Of a DNA stretch of 27,901 nucleotides, positions 1 through 5,847 are shown piece after piece. Numbering within the stretch: position 1 is the first letter of the stretch; every line of letters starts with the position of its first letter. This stretch comes from Cellvibrionaceae bacterium (lineage in GTDB: Bacteria > Pseudomonadota > Gammaproteobacteria > Pseudomonadales > Cellvibrionaceae). The notes under the pieces are model-generated. The model had not been told where the DNA came from. It saw nothing but the letters and a program-made list of their open reading frames with translations, and ran no database searches. The translations under genes were made by a program, and so were the position numbers. The stretch is from assembly GCA_021151695.1 (NCBI GenBank), contig JAGKWU010000027.1:1-27901 (forward strand). The letters run 5' to 3'.

Positions 1-818
1 TGCTGTGCCTGCTCCTGGCTGGCTTTCTTCCCGGCTTCGTAGCCAAGTCGCCATTGTGTTTGGCGATCCTGCTCAAGCGTGTTCGCGCTGTGCAGGTGCT
101 CCTGGCTGGCGGGTGGGGTGGCGAGGGTGAGTCTGTCACCAATCTGAGGGAAGCCGCGTAGCCACCTCACTCTTACGCCATTCTCACCCGGTCCCGTCAC
201 CGATGACACAACCGCCACCACCTCCCCGCCATCTGCGGGCTTGCTGGCGGGTGGGGTGTTTCTGGAAAGCGCGTCTTTCAAGGCCAGTTCGACGTGCTGC
301 AAAGCGCCGCCCGCGTATTCACCCGCCACACACTTGGCGCCGAACGCGGTTACCAGATGCATGATTGTGCTGACGGGTTCAGCGTCCACAGCACCGGCTG
401 GCTGGGCGAGGTATGCAAGTGCAGCCAAGTGCGCGCTTTCGAGCACTACGCGAGCGTGGCCGTCAAGTTCTTGGGCCAGCCATACCGCGGCGGTCGTCCC
501 GCCATCTGCGGGCTGGGCGGTTAGTGCATCAAAGAACGGCTCAACATCAAGCCAGTCTTGGCCGTTCATGGCGAATGCGCAAAAGGCCCGCAGACGCTCA
601 ACTGGTGATGTTTCCTCTGCATCAACTTCAAGACGCTTGTATTTCTCAAGGGCCGACTCTGCGGGCTGTGCGAGGGCTTCGAGCACCTTGGTTCGTGCGT
701 CTATTGCCAGGGTGATGGTGTTGTGCGTTGGGCCGTGATGTAGTGCGTTGTGCTTGCTGCACACCCACAATGCGTGCTCCGCAGATTGCAACGCCTCGCG
801 CAGCAGTTGTTCACTCAT
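1..818 (-). CDS. Hypothetical phage protein, 3' end outside window
   Basis: This frame is open from an ATG at 818 to the left edge without a stop, giving about 272 residues, so the C-terminus is missing. The N-terminus reads MSEQLLREALQSAEHALW. It is Ala-, Glu- and Leu-rich and looks mostly helical. Proline-rich linkers recur (NTPPASKPADGG, ATPPASQEH), matching repeated DNA such as CTGGCGGGTGGGGTG at 106-120 and 244-258. Modular early proteins with this kind of linker are common in proteobacterial phages and have no known role. The start codon lies in a 29-base repeat shared with the preceding gene, and the two genes overlap by 8 bases. No catalytic motif is visible. The plus-strand frames across this region are low-complexity shadows. 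Confidence 0.7.
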   Translation of the reverse strand, partial: MSEQLLREALQSAEHALWVCSKHNALHHGPTHNTITLAIDARTKVLEALAQPAESALEKYKRLEVDAEETSPVERLRAFCAFAMNGQDWLDVEPFFDALTAQPADGGTTAAVWLAQELDGHARVVLESAHLAALAYLAQPAGAVDAEPVSTIMHLVTAFGAKCVAGEYAGGALQHVELALKDALSRNTPPASKPADGGEVVAVVSSVTGPGENGVRVRWLRGFPQIGDRLTLATPPASQEHLHSANTLEQDRQTQWRLGYEAGKKASQEQAQ

Positions 819-947
819 GATTGGCTCCGCCGTTATCAACGATGACGGGCACCCATTCACCGTTGATCTCGATTGACACGACGCAATCAATGCCGATGCG
901 AGTAAGGCTGATGGCTGGCAGCAGTTGTTCACTCATGATTGGCTCCG
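801..947. repeat. 29-bp direct repeat, two copies (801-829 and 919-947)
   Basis: The 29 bases at 801-829 recur without mismatch at 919-947. Each copy encodes, on the minus strand, the end of one gene (GANHE-stop), the 8-base overlap and the start of the next (ATGAGTGAACAACTGCTG). The small gene at 811-936 lies between the copies. This suggests tandem duplication of a translation-initiation junction, or insertion of the small gene by recombination through the repeat. Confidence 0.9.
811..936 (-). CDS. Small hypothetical protein (41 aa)
   Basis: A 41-residue protein beginning MSEQLL, followed by a short segment that looks beta-rich (IGIDCVVSIEINGEWVPVIV), and ending in GGANHE. A longer in-frame upstream extension exists, but the ATG at 936 is preferred because its surroundings are identical to the start at 818 of the next gene. 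It overlaps the upstream gene end (929) and the downstream gene start (818) by 8 bases each. Its first residues match the start of the next gene and its last residues (GANHE) match the end of the previous gene. It therefore appears to sit inside a duplicated gene junction. No family was recognised. Confidence 0.5.
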   Translation of the reverse strand: MSEQLLPAISLTRIGIDCVVSIEINGEWVPVIVDNGGANHE

Positions 948-1261
948 GTTGCTTTGGCGATGGTGGCGTCGATTGCTTTGCAAGTGCGCGGCAGTAGTGT
1001 TTTGTCTGTGCTTCCTCCAAGGCATTTCCTGGCAAGTTCCAGCGCCTCCAGCAACTCAGGCGCGGCTGCGATCAGGCGGGCGTTGGCTTCCATTGCTTTC
1101 ATGCCTCCGTTGTCTGGTTGAACACAGCAAACCATGAATAGATGATCTTGACTTTCACCGTTTGTGTATTTGCGTGTTACGCCGCCTATGATTGCCCCGG
1201 GTGTTGAAGCGACATATCGCAAGCTCCAAGGCCCAGGCGTGTGCAGTCGGTTTTGGTTCAT
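929..1261 (-). CDS. Phage protein with TPGPW / NARLIAAAPELLEALE motifs (110 aa)
   Basis: A 110-residue protein from the ATG at 1261, which overlaps the upstream stop in an ATGA junction. The N-terminal TPGPWSLRYV block and the central NARLIAAAPELLEALE block are hallmarks of a very common but uncharacterised phage early protein family. The spacing between the two blocks (an Asn- and Gly-containing stretch with Cys-Cys) is typical of that family as I know it. Length is normal and no enzymatic motif is visible. It sits in the distal leftward early operon. A longer in-frame upstream start exists but would run through the preceding gene. Confidence 0.75.
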   Translation of the reverse strand: MNQNRLHTPGPWSLRYVASTPGAIIGGVTRKYTNGESQDHLFMVCCVQPDNGGMKAMEANARLIAAAPELLEALELARKCLGGSTDKTLLPRTCKAIDATIAKATGANHE

Positions 1262-1413
1262 GGCTTGGCTTTCAAAATCTCGTCTTCCAATTTCTGCACC
1301 ATGCGGCACAGGTCGTCGTGCAGGTAGTCGGGGAATCGGTTGCTTGTCGAAAAGCCCCACGACTCAAGCGCAGAAAGCAGTCGCATCAAGGCGAGTAGTT
1401 CTTTGATGGTCAT
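1258..1413 (-). CDS. Small hypothetical protein (51 aa)
   Basis: A 51-residue acidic, probably helical protein: MTIKELLALMRLLSALESW near the start, then a short FPDYLHDDLCRMVQKLEDEIL helix. Both ends are ATGA overlaps with the flanking genes (1410-1413 and 1258-1261), which is the main reason to believe it. A weak GGAA-type ribosome site lies upstream. No family was recognised. It could be a small regulator or host-interaction protein, but that is a guess. Confidence 0.65.
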   Translation of the reverse strand: MTIKELLALMRLLSALESWGFSTSNRFPDYLHDDLCRMVQKLEDEILKAKP

Positions 1414-1523
1414 TTGCTTTGTTCCTTCCAGAACATGGCCCCAAAAATGAAAACCGCGATTCCGGCAACCATTCCAAATCCGAAAACAAGCAGCATTCCG
1501 ATCAAATCAATACTTTGGTTCAT
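1410..1523 (-). CDS. Single-pass membrane peptide (37 aa)
   Basis: A 37-residue peptide from the ATG at 1523: a short polar N-terminus (MNQSID), one hydrophobic helix (LIGMLLVFGFGMVAGIAVFIF), then GAMFWKEQSK with a positive tail. The charge distribution suggests a single inner-membrane helix with the C-terminus in the cytoplasm. Both flanks are ATGA overlaps. A longer in-frame upstream reading (to 1604) would run through the preceding gene and is not favoured. Phage early operons often carry such peptides for host takeover or superinfection exclusion. Nothing in the sequence shows which. Confidence 0.65.
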   Translation of the reverse strand: MNQSIDLIGMLLVFGFGMVAGIAVFIFGAMFWKEQSK

Positions 1524-1786
1524 TCCTCGTCCTTTCTGGATCTGATGGCTGCGGCGCACTGCTTGGCAGACGCTGTTGCAAAGTGGTACTTGGGGTTCCG
1601 CCATTCCTCAGCGGTGGCATCACACACCTTCGCGCAAGCCTCCCGCTCATCTGCGCGGGCGAGTTGGGCGAAGCGTTCGTCACTGACAGCGTGAAAATCT
1701 GGGTGAAATTCGCCTTCGCAACCAAGGTGCTTTTCGGCCCAATCGTCGGCCTCTTTGCGCCACTGAATGATCTGGTCGCGGGTCAT
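1520..1786 (-). CDS. Hypothetical phage protein with ADEREACAKVC motif (88 aa)
   Basis: An 88-residue protein from the ATG at 1786 (MTRDQIIQWRKEADDWAEK), in ATGA overlap with the upstream stop. The middle contains RFAQLARADEREACAKVCDATAEEW and the end SAKQCAAAIRSRKDEE. This ERFA-ADEREACAKVC-CAAAIR layout is widespread in small early proteins of proteobacterial phages and has no assigned function. It looks all-helical with a few cysteines but no clear metal site. The longer in-frame start at 1873 adds residues that belong to the upstream gene's region and is rejected. Confidence 0.75.
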   Translation of the reverse strand: MTRDQIIQWRKEADDWAEKHLGCEGEFHPDFHAVSDERFAQLARADEREACAKVCDATAEEWRNPKYHFATASAKQCAAAIRSRKDEE

Positions 1787-2061
1787 GGGGTTGGCTCCTG
1801 TTGAATTTCGCAAAAAGACAATGTGTTGTCGCCGGTTCTTTCCATCGTGATCAGGTTGTTTTTGATCAGCCACGCAATCACCTTTTCGGGACTGAAGTGA
1901 TAGGTGCGTTCGATGCGACCGTTGCGCTCCATTTCGTTCAGAAGCTCACCGCGAGGGAACCCCTTTGGCATTGATCCTCTTTGGATTGTTAGGACAACGC
2001 CAAGAACCCCTGGGGATGCCATCGCCTTCGCACAATGCGCTGCCATTTCGATTGGCTTCAT
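1783..2061 (-). CDS. Hypothetical protein, possible winged-helix (92 aa)
   Basis: A 92-residue protein from the ATG at 2061, in ATGA overlap with both neighbours. It reads MKPIEMAAHCAKAM at the start, and its second half (FSPEKVIAWLIKNNLITMERTGDN) resembles a small helix-turn-helix or winged-helix segment: helix, helix, then a short hairpin. No family could be named. A role in host or phage regulation is possible but is inference only. Confidence 0.65.
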   Translation of the reverse strand: MKPIEMAAHCAKAMASPGVLGVVLTIQRGSMPKGFPRGELLNEMERNGRIERTYHFSPEKVIAWLIKNNLITMERTGDNTLSFCEIQQEPTP

Positions 2062-2795
2062 TCCCCTCCCTTCGCCCGCTCGGCCTGGGCTGCGTCAATG
2101 GCGGCACGTGGCCGAACCCTGTTGATCAGATCGCAAGCGCTGTTGAACTGTTCGTCAGGCAGCTTCACCGAGTAGCCCATATGCACGCCATATGCGTCAC
2201 CATATGCGTCACAATATTCATAGACGCTTGGGCCGTTTTCGTACAGGTCGATGAAATCACTCAATAGGTCAAAAGCCAGATCAGCATCCCTCCTCACAGC
2301 CTCGGACTCCTTTTGCAGTCGTTCAAGCTCTGCGCGGAGTTTGCCTACCTCTGCGCCAACTTCCTCCGGTGCAAGGGTCAGAAATTCAATGCTGCACTCT
2401 GGCGATGCGCCAGAACCATTTTTGAGTGCCGCAAGGCAATGGCAAATGACTGCGCGGAGTAGCTTTGCTTCGCCTTCCGCTTTCTCTGCTCTGTGCTCTG
2501 CCTTCATGCATGCTTCTTTGTAGGCCTCAAGTTCTGCTGCTGCACTGCGCGAAAGGGATTCCCATCCACTTGCAGTCTCTTGCAGTTTGTAAAACTCCTG
2601 CTCGATGGCGTCCAGGCGGCGGAGTTGATCTCGCGCCTCGCAAATGTCCTCGGCATAGCCTTCTACATACGGCATTGCATCAAGGATCAGAGCAAGCCAT
2701 TCAGAACGAGACATGCTTGATTGCCAATCTTGACGCGTTGGCTGGCATTTGCATGTGTCTGATGTGCACGCAACGCGGCAGTTAAAAGGATGCAT
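2058..2795 (-). CDS. Coiled-coil hypothetical protein (245 aa)
   Basis: A 245-residue protein from the ATG at 2795, with GGAG 11 to 8 bases upstream, so this start is well supported. The N-terminus has a cysteine cluster (CRVACTSDTCKCQ) that could bind metal. The centre, roughly residues 60-170, is a long Glu/Ala/Lys-rich coiled coil with a short break (CHCLAALKNGSGASP). The C-terminal part has a tandem DAYGDAYG stretch encoded by repeated CATATGCGTCAC units near 2180-2215. It is the first gene after the structured gap 2796-2927. No enzyme motif was seen and the function is unknown. Confidence 0.8.
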   Translation of the reverse strand: MHPFNCRVACTSDTCKCQPTRQDWQSSMSRSEWLALILDAMPYVEGYAEDICEARDQLRRLDAIEQEFYKLQETASGWESLSRSAAAELEAYKEACMKAEHRAEKAEGEAKLLRAVICHCLAALKNGSGASPECSIEFLTLAPEEVGAEVGKLRAELERLQKESEAVRRDADLAFDLLSDFIDLYENGPSVYEYCDAYGDAYGVHMGYSVKLPDEQFNSACDLINRVRPRAAIDAAQAERAKGGE

Positions 2796-2814
2796 CTTCT
2801 CTCTCCAATAAATA

Positions 2815-2861
2815 GGCCCGCCACACTGCTAACAACGACACTTGGGAATGTGCAGCGGGCC
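2815..2861 (-). other. Stem-loop in the leader of the 245-aa gene
   Basis: Bases 2815-2821 (GGCCCGC) pair perfectly with 2855-2861 (GCGGGCC). An inner CACA/TGTG helix (2822-2825 with 2849-2852) is separated by a 2-base bulge, and the loop is 23 bases. In the minus-strand transcript this lies about 20 bases before the start codon at 2795. It could affect ribosome access or act as a transcript boundary. There is no U-run after it in the minus direction, so it is not a standard terminator. Confidence 0.55.
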
Positions 2862-2869
2862 GTGAATAT

Positions 2870-2902
2870 GACTAGATCATCTCAACACTGAGCGATCTAG
2901 TC
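2870..2902 (-). other. Perfect 9-bp stem-loop between gp157-like and 245-aa genes
   Basis: GACTAGATC at 2870-2878 pairs with GATCTAGTC at 2894-2902, and inside it CTCA/TGAG (2881-2884 with 2889-2892) closes a 4-base loop. On the plus strand it is followed after 7 bases by six T (2910-2915), so it resembles a terminator for rightward transcripts, although no rightward gene lies behind it. It overlaps the CAATTGGAC element at 2900-2909, so it may also be an operator. Confidence 0.55.
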
Positions 2903-2909
2903 CAATTGG
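2876..2909 (-). promoter_or_regulatory. CAATTGGAC element with weak -10, leftward
   Basis: On the minus strand CCAATTGGAC (2909 to 2900) contains a TTGGAC -35-like hexamer. An 18-base spacer follows, then GATGAT (2881 to 2876), which matches TATAAT at 4 of 6 positions. The same CAATTGGAC core precedes the starts at 5101, 5244 and 14529. It could restart transcription of the distal left operon at the 245-aa gene. Support is motif recurrence only. Confidence 0.4.
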
Positions 2910-2927
2910 TTTTTTCTATCGACTCAG

Positions 2928-3425
2928 CTATTTGATAGTGAGTCGATCTTTCTTGATGAGTCGTGCGCCGGGCACATCAATTCCGATTTTGAGATCTTGC
3001 GCGATCAGCTTTTTGTCTGGCTCTTGCACCTCTGGAATCACTCGCAAGTATTCAGGCGTCAGTTGCTTTTCATCGAAGACATCAACGGACTGATCTCGCT
3101 CAAGTTCTAGCTTTGCCTCAAACATGCCTGAATCGTCTTTGATGTGAGTGATGCCCGTCTGTTTCATGTGAAATGACAGGTATTCACGCAACCATTGATT
3201 GCGCTTTTTTTGCTTCTCTGCACGATCTTTCAGCTCTTTTGCCGCTTGCATCAGATAGTCGATCTTTGCGTCAGTGTCTTTCAGGTATGCAACTACGTTG
3301 ACGGCTTTCTTGGCAACGATGTCACGTGCAGAATCAAGGCCTTCAATAATCTCGCCAGTTTCAGGATCTACCTGATTCAGAAGGTCTTGCAGTTCTTCGG
3401 CTGCTTTGTAAAGCGTAATGTTCAT
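2928..3425 (-). CDS. Siphovirus Gp157-family protein (165 aa)
   Basis: A 165-residue protein with the usual Gp157 layout. An N-terminal helical region (MNITLYKAAEELQDLLNQ) contains the conserved DPETGEI motif around residues 20-26. A coiled coil (LKDRAEKQKKRNQWLREYL) follows, then a C-terminal part with IKDDSGMFEAKLE and LTPEYLRVIPE, ending PGARLIKKDRLTIK. Gp157 proteins were named from streptococcal phage resistance work and are found next to recombination genes. Their biochemical role is not firmly known. It is in ATGA overlap with the ERF gene at 3422-3425, so the two are probably translated together. Confidence 0.88.
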   Translation of the reverse strand: MNITLYKAAEELQDLLNQVDPETGEIIEGLDSARDIVAKKAVNVVAYLKDTDAKIDYLMQAAKELKDRAEKQKKRNQWLREYLSFHMKQTGITHIKDDSGMFEAKLELERDQSVDVFDEKQLTPEYLRVIPEVQEPDKKLIAQDLKIGIDVPGARLIKKDRLTIK

Positions 3426-4072
3426 TTCTTCTCCTGGCGATCTGCGATCTCATTTGCAAGACGGCGATAAACCTTGAGCAATCGTTCTGCCGCGTCACGG
3501 TCTGAGCGATCCTCACATTGACGCTTGATGTCTGCCCACGCTTGTTTCAGAACTTCAATGGATGCTGTGTAGCACTTGAGTTTGTTCTCAAGCGATGAGA
3601 TCCATTGTTCGCGTTCTGCCTCTAGTTCAGCCTCAGATAACCCACCGTCATCCCAATCAGCCTCAACGGCCATAGTAGGTACAACGAACGTCTGAAACAG
3701 TGCGTATTTGAACGCCATAGACATGGCCTTGTTTGTCGCCTTGTCGCTGCTATCCATGCCTTCACCATTGGTTGTGACGGTCACGGATGATCCGTCGTCA
3801 ACATGGATCAGATCAAAGTCGCTCGAAGTGGTGACAAACGATAGCGTTCCGCCGCTCTTTGTCATACGGTCAAACCGTTCAGGCTTTCCGTGCTTTGGTA
3901 CGCAGACAATCCCATGCTTGACCAAAAGCGGGGCCAGTGCGTTCATGGCGTCTTCAATTCCTCGGAAGTTATAGCCCTGGTCTTTGTTCTTGGAGTTCTT
4001 TCCAATGCCAGTCTCGCAGACATCTTTCATAACGCCTTGCATGGCCTTATAGATTTTCTTTGTTTCGCTCAT
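3422..4072 (-). CDS. erf: ERF-family single-strand annealing protein (216 aa)
   Basis: A phage recombinase that anneals complementary single strands, like P22 Erf. From the ATG at 4072 (GGGAG lies 15 to 11 bases upstream) it gives 216 residues. The ERF core is clear: MQGVMKDVCETGIGKNSKNK, then GYNFRGIEDAMNALAPLL, a central strand region (SGGTLSFVTTSSDFDLI), and the signature DKATNKAMSMAFKYALFQTF. The C-terminal third is a charged helical tail (SEAELEAEREQW onward). An in-frame extension to 4126 has no better ribosome site and overlaps the membrane protein gene. It lies in the leftward early operon next to Gp157, the usual recombination neighbourhood. Confidence 0.9.
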   Translation of the reverse strand: MSETKKIYKAMQGVMKDVCETGIGKNSKNKDQGYNFRGIEDAMNALAPLLVKHGIVCVPKHGKPERFDRMTKSGGTLSFVTTSSDFDLIHVDDGSSVTVTTNGEGMDSSDKATNKAMSMAFKYALFQTFVVPTMAVEADWDDGGLSEAELEAEREQWISSLENKLKCYTASIEVLKQAWADIKRQCEDRSDRDAAERLLKVYRRLANEIADRQEKK

Positions 4073-4218
4073 TTCACCAACTCCCACAACTTCACCAAAC
4101 ACCACACAGAGAAAGCGCCAGAACACACTAGAAGCAGAACGAGTGCCAACTTCTCAGTGCGGCTCATTGGCTCGCGGTAGTACTCCATTTCGTATGGCTC
4201 GAAGATTTGTTTTTCCAT
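4069..4218 (-). CDS. Single-pass membrane peptide (49 aa)
   Basis: A 49-residue peptide from the ATG at 4218, preceded by AGGTGAG with suitable spacing. A polar N-terminal half (MEKQIFEPYEMEYYREPMSRTEK) is followed by one membrane helix (LALVLLLVCSGAFSVWCLVKLW) and a short tail. The longer upstream start at 4290 crosses the neighbouring small gene and is rejected. It overlaps the ERF start by ATGA. No family was recognised. It is one of three tiny membrane proteins in the left operon. Confidence 0.65.
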   Translation of the reverse strand: MEKQIFEPYEMEYYREPMSRTEKLALVLLLVCSGAFSVWCLVKLWELVK

Positions 4219-4222
4219 GATC

Positions 4223-4318
4223 TCACCTGTAAATGATGGTTGGGCCATAAATGATGATGGCGGGAAGTGCAATGCCAATGGCAATGGCAAGAAGTGCGTC
4301 TTTGAGGCGTTCGTTCAT
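4223..4318 (-). CDS. Very short membrane peptide (31 aa)
   Basis: A 31-residue reading from the ATG at 4318: MNERLKDALLAIAIGIALPA, then IIIYGPTIIYR. It is almost entirely one hydrophobic helix with a charged N-terminus. The start overlaps the upstream stop as ATGA and the stop lies 4 bases before the next start. This spacing supports it despite its size and the lack of a clear ribosome site. Function unknown. Confidence 0.5.
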   Translation of the reverse strand: MNERLKDALLAIAIGIALPAIIIYGPTIIYR

Positions 4319-4503
4319 TTGTCAACTTTCACAAGGTTTCCGAAGTCGTCAACGACAGCGCGATAAAGTTCGTTTGCGAAGCCGAAGATGTACATGCAGA
4401 CGGTGTATTTTTGGTTTGTCCACACTGAGTGGTGGACATCAAGCCAACGGATAGCAAAAACCATCGCTTTTCCGTCTGTCAGGTTGAGTGATGCGTTGTT
4501 CAT
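4315..4503 (-). CDS. Hypothetical protein (62 aa)
   Basis: A 62-residue protein (MNNASLNLTDGKAMVFAIRW at the start, ending FGNLVKVDK). It looks like a small alpha/beta fold with alternating hydrophobic strands (KYTVCMYIFGF) and no metal site or membrane helix. It is flanked by ATGA overlaps on both sides (4500-4503 and 4315-4318). No family was recognised. The plus-strand frame over the same bases lacks ribosome sites and is treated as a shadow. Confidence 0.6.
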   Translation of the reverse strand: MNNASLNLTDGKAMVFAIRWLDVHHSVWTNQKYTVCMYIFGFANELYRAVVDDFGNLVKVDK

Positions 4504-4748
4504 CTGTAAGCCTTATCGTATTGCTCGATTGCATAAACCTCTGCCGCGTCATCGCGCAGACGGTCGCCATACTGAGCCATGATCTCGCGCGCGGCCTCAG
4601 TCAAGAAGGCTTCAGGCATGGCGCGCACAACACCTTGAGACATAACCTCATCAATTTCGATGCATGCGGGGTTGTCAAAGTCTTCCGCGTGGTACTCAAA
4701 ACGGATCAGGCAATCCGATCCGCGCACGTTGATGCATACGGTTTTCAT
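4500..4748 (-). CDS. Hypothetical protein (82 aa)
   Basis: An 82-residue acidic protein: an N-terminal beta-like part (MKTVCINVRGSDCLIRFEYH), then a helical C-terminal half (EAFLTEAAREIMAQYGDRLRD). It starts in ATGA overlap with the upstream gene and ends in ATGA overlap with the next. No known family was recognised. It is the second gene of the leftward early operon, so early expression after infection is likely. Confidence 0.65.
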   Translation of the reverse strand: MKTVCINVRGSDCLIRFEYHAEDFDNPACIEIDEVMSQGVVRAMPEAFLTEAAREIMAQYGDRLRDDAAEVYAIEQYDKAYR

Positions 4749-5101
4749 TGGCGAGCCTCCCAGATTTGTTCAGCGTTCAGGTCTGCATACGAATTGATGA
4801 TGGATTCGCGCAGTGTCTCAACATTGCAATGGCCCGTAAACAGCGCCAAAACGGCCTCTGGTGTCTTGTTGTGCTCGCATGCTTCCATGATTGCGTCGAA
4901 TGAGCTTTGCAGCTTCTCAGACACTTGACCGGTGAACGAGACATGCCACGATGGCACAAAGGACTGCTCGCCTGTCAAAGCCTTGCGCATCTCGTTTTGC
5001 AATTCTTGGTGAATCGCGTCAATCTGTTCTTCGCGGGTTGCACGCTTGTCGTACATGGCCGCGCCTTTGCGGTTGCCAATTGATCCGTAGTCGGGTGTCA
5101 T
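4745..5101 (-). CDS. First gene of leftward operon, hypothetical (118 aa)
   Basis: The promoter-proximal gene of the leftward early operon. The ATG at 5101 has CCGGAG at good spacing (CCGGAGCAAACAA before it), so 118 residues are predicted. A second ATG at 5056 (MYDKRATREEQ) has a weaker AAAGG site and is a possible alternative. The body is helical and acidic (REEQIDAIHQELQNEMRKAL; SEKLQSSFDAIMEACEHNK; ETLRESIINSYADLNAEQIW). No motif was recognised. The leader of the plus-strand gene at 14529 carries an almost identical CCGGAGCAAA ribosome site below the same upstream element. Confidence 0.75.
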   Translation of the reverse strand: MTPDYGSIGNRKGAAMYDKRATREEQIDAIHQELQNEMRKALTGEQSFVPSWHVSFTGQVSEKLQSSFDAIMEACEHNKTPEAVLALFTGHCNVETLRESIINSYADLNAEQIWEARQ

Positions 5102-5133
5102 TTGTTTGCTCCGGTTGCGTTGTCGATGTGTGT

Positions 5134-5177
5134 ATCTTCTCGCATCGTCGCCACACCGTCCAATTGATTGTTTCAAT
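5134..5177 (-). promoter_or_regulatory. Operator O1 with leftward -35-like element
   Basis: Bases 5163-5177 read ATTGA-TTGTT-TCAAT, a 15-bp palindrome. On the minus strand its end runs into CAATTGGACGGTGTG, so a TTGGAC -35-like hexamer (5163 to 5158) directly abuts and overlaps the operator. A weak -10 (GAAGAT, 5139 to 5134) lies 18 bases on, giving a leader of about 25 bases before the ATG at 5101. A protein bound here would cover the -35 region. The promoter call is inference; the palindrome and its partner are seen. Confidence 0.55.
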
Positions 5178-5192
5178 CGCTATCGTGCAGTA

Positions 5193-5212
5193 ATTGAGAT
5201 TTTCAATTGGAC
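5193..5212 (+). promoter_or_regulatory. Operator O2 with rightward CAATTGGAC element
   Basis: Bases 5193-5207 read ATTGA-GATTT-TCAAT, the same architecture as O1 with its centre 30 bp away (about three helical turns). It runs into TTGGAC (5207-5212), as O1 does on the other strand. The start codon is only 31 bases downstream and no good -10 is visible, so whether this is the rightward promoter or only an operator is unclear. No repressor gene was recognised nearby. Confidence 0.55.
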
Positions 5213-5243
5213 GAATCCGCATCAATCAATCACATTTCAGGTC

Positions 5244-5387
5244 ATGGACATCATCAACACCCCAAAGATCAGCGCCAGGATTGAAGGCAATGAGCTGGTT
5301 CTGACTCACCGCTCAGGTGGTGAGGTTCGGATTCCGCTCAAGCGTCTTGAAAACTGGCTTATCAGGCAATTCCGGCAGGAGCTGTAA
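5244..5387 (+). CDS. Small hypothetical protein, first of rightward operon (47 aa)
   Basis: A 47-residue protein from the ATG at 5244, with AGG close upstream. It reads MDIINTPKISARIEGNELVL, then THRSGGEVRIPLKRLENWL and a basic Arg/Gln-rich end (RQFRQEL). It probably forms a small beta-sheet plus helix. It sits where lambdoid phages carry cro, but no helix-turn-helix could be recognised. An upstream in-frame extension crosses the control region and is rejected. Its stop overlaps the next start by one base (TAATG). Being first in the rightward operon, it is a reasonable but unproven candidate for an early regulator. Confidence 0.6.
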   Translation: MDIINTPKISARIEGNELVLTHRSGGEVRIPLKRLENWLIRQFRQEL

Positions 5388-5635
5388 TGGACAAAGACAA
5401 ATGGAAATCATCGGCTTACCGTGCGTTCATCAAGTTCGCACGAGAGGAAACCAAGCCATTCACCGCAGAGCAAATCAGGCTCAAGATCGGCGATTCAATC
5501 GAACAACCTAACGATCTTAGATGGTGGGGCGAGGTGATCTTAGCCCTAAAGGCTGACGGCTTTCTTCGTTGTGTCTCGTTCGCTCCTGCTGTGTCTTCGC
5601 ATGGATCACTAAAACCTCAATATCGCATCAAATGA
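5387..5635 (+). CDS. Phage protein, possible winged-helix (82 aa)
   Basis: An 82-residue protein from the ATG at 5387, with AGGAG 6 bases upstream and a one-base TAATG overlap. The sequence KPFTAEQIRLKIGD followed by PNDLRWWGEVILALKADGFL resembles a recurring phage early module: a helix-turn-helix-like start, then a P-x-D-x-R-x-WG-x-V motif. It ends in a short strand (PQYRIK). In other phages such genes sit near replication genes and are uncharacterised. DNA binding is plausible from the helix pattern only. Confidence 0.7.
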   Translation: MDKDKWKSSAYRAFIKFAREETKPFTAEQIRLKIGDSIEQPNDLRWWGEVILALKADGFLRCVSFAPAVSSHGSLKPQYRIK

Positions 5636-5841
5636 CAAACGCATTCTCCAAAGACTACAAGCCCGTCGTTGATCTCTCTGACGTTGTTCTGGCAAACAAG
5701 ACTGGCCGAACTCACTCCCAAAACCGGCAGGCTGGAATGGATTCAGATGACCCTGAAGTCAGAAAAGCAGCGAGCGGAACTATCGGCGTTTTGAGTGGAA
5801 TCAAGCCAAACCACAAACTGAAGAAACCTAGCCAAATGTGA
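5632..5841 (+). CDS. Hypothetical protein (69 aa)
   Basis: A 69-residue basic, polar protein from the ATG at 5632, in ATGA overlap with the previous gene. It reads MTNAFSKDYKPVVDLSDVVL at the start and contains KTGRTHSQNRQAG, DDPEVRKAASGTIGVLSG and a Lys-rich end. It is probably largely disordered. No family was recognised. It ends 6 bases before the ParB-like gene, so it belongs to the same transcript. Confidence 0.65.
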   Translation: MTNAFSKDYKPVVDLSDVVLANKTGRTHSQNRQAGMDSDDPEVRKAASGTIGVLSGIKPNHKLKKPSQM

Positions 5842-5847
5842 GGAATC

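Noticed and set aside
241..738. 165-aa plus-strand reading frame
   Set aside because: It is opposite a better minus-strand frame that runs to the edge, has Ser/Ala/Arg low-complexity typical of a shadow, and has no ribosome site.
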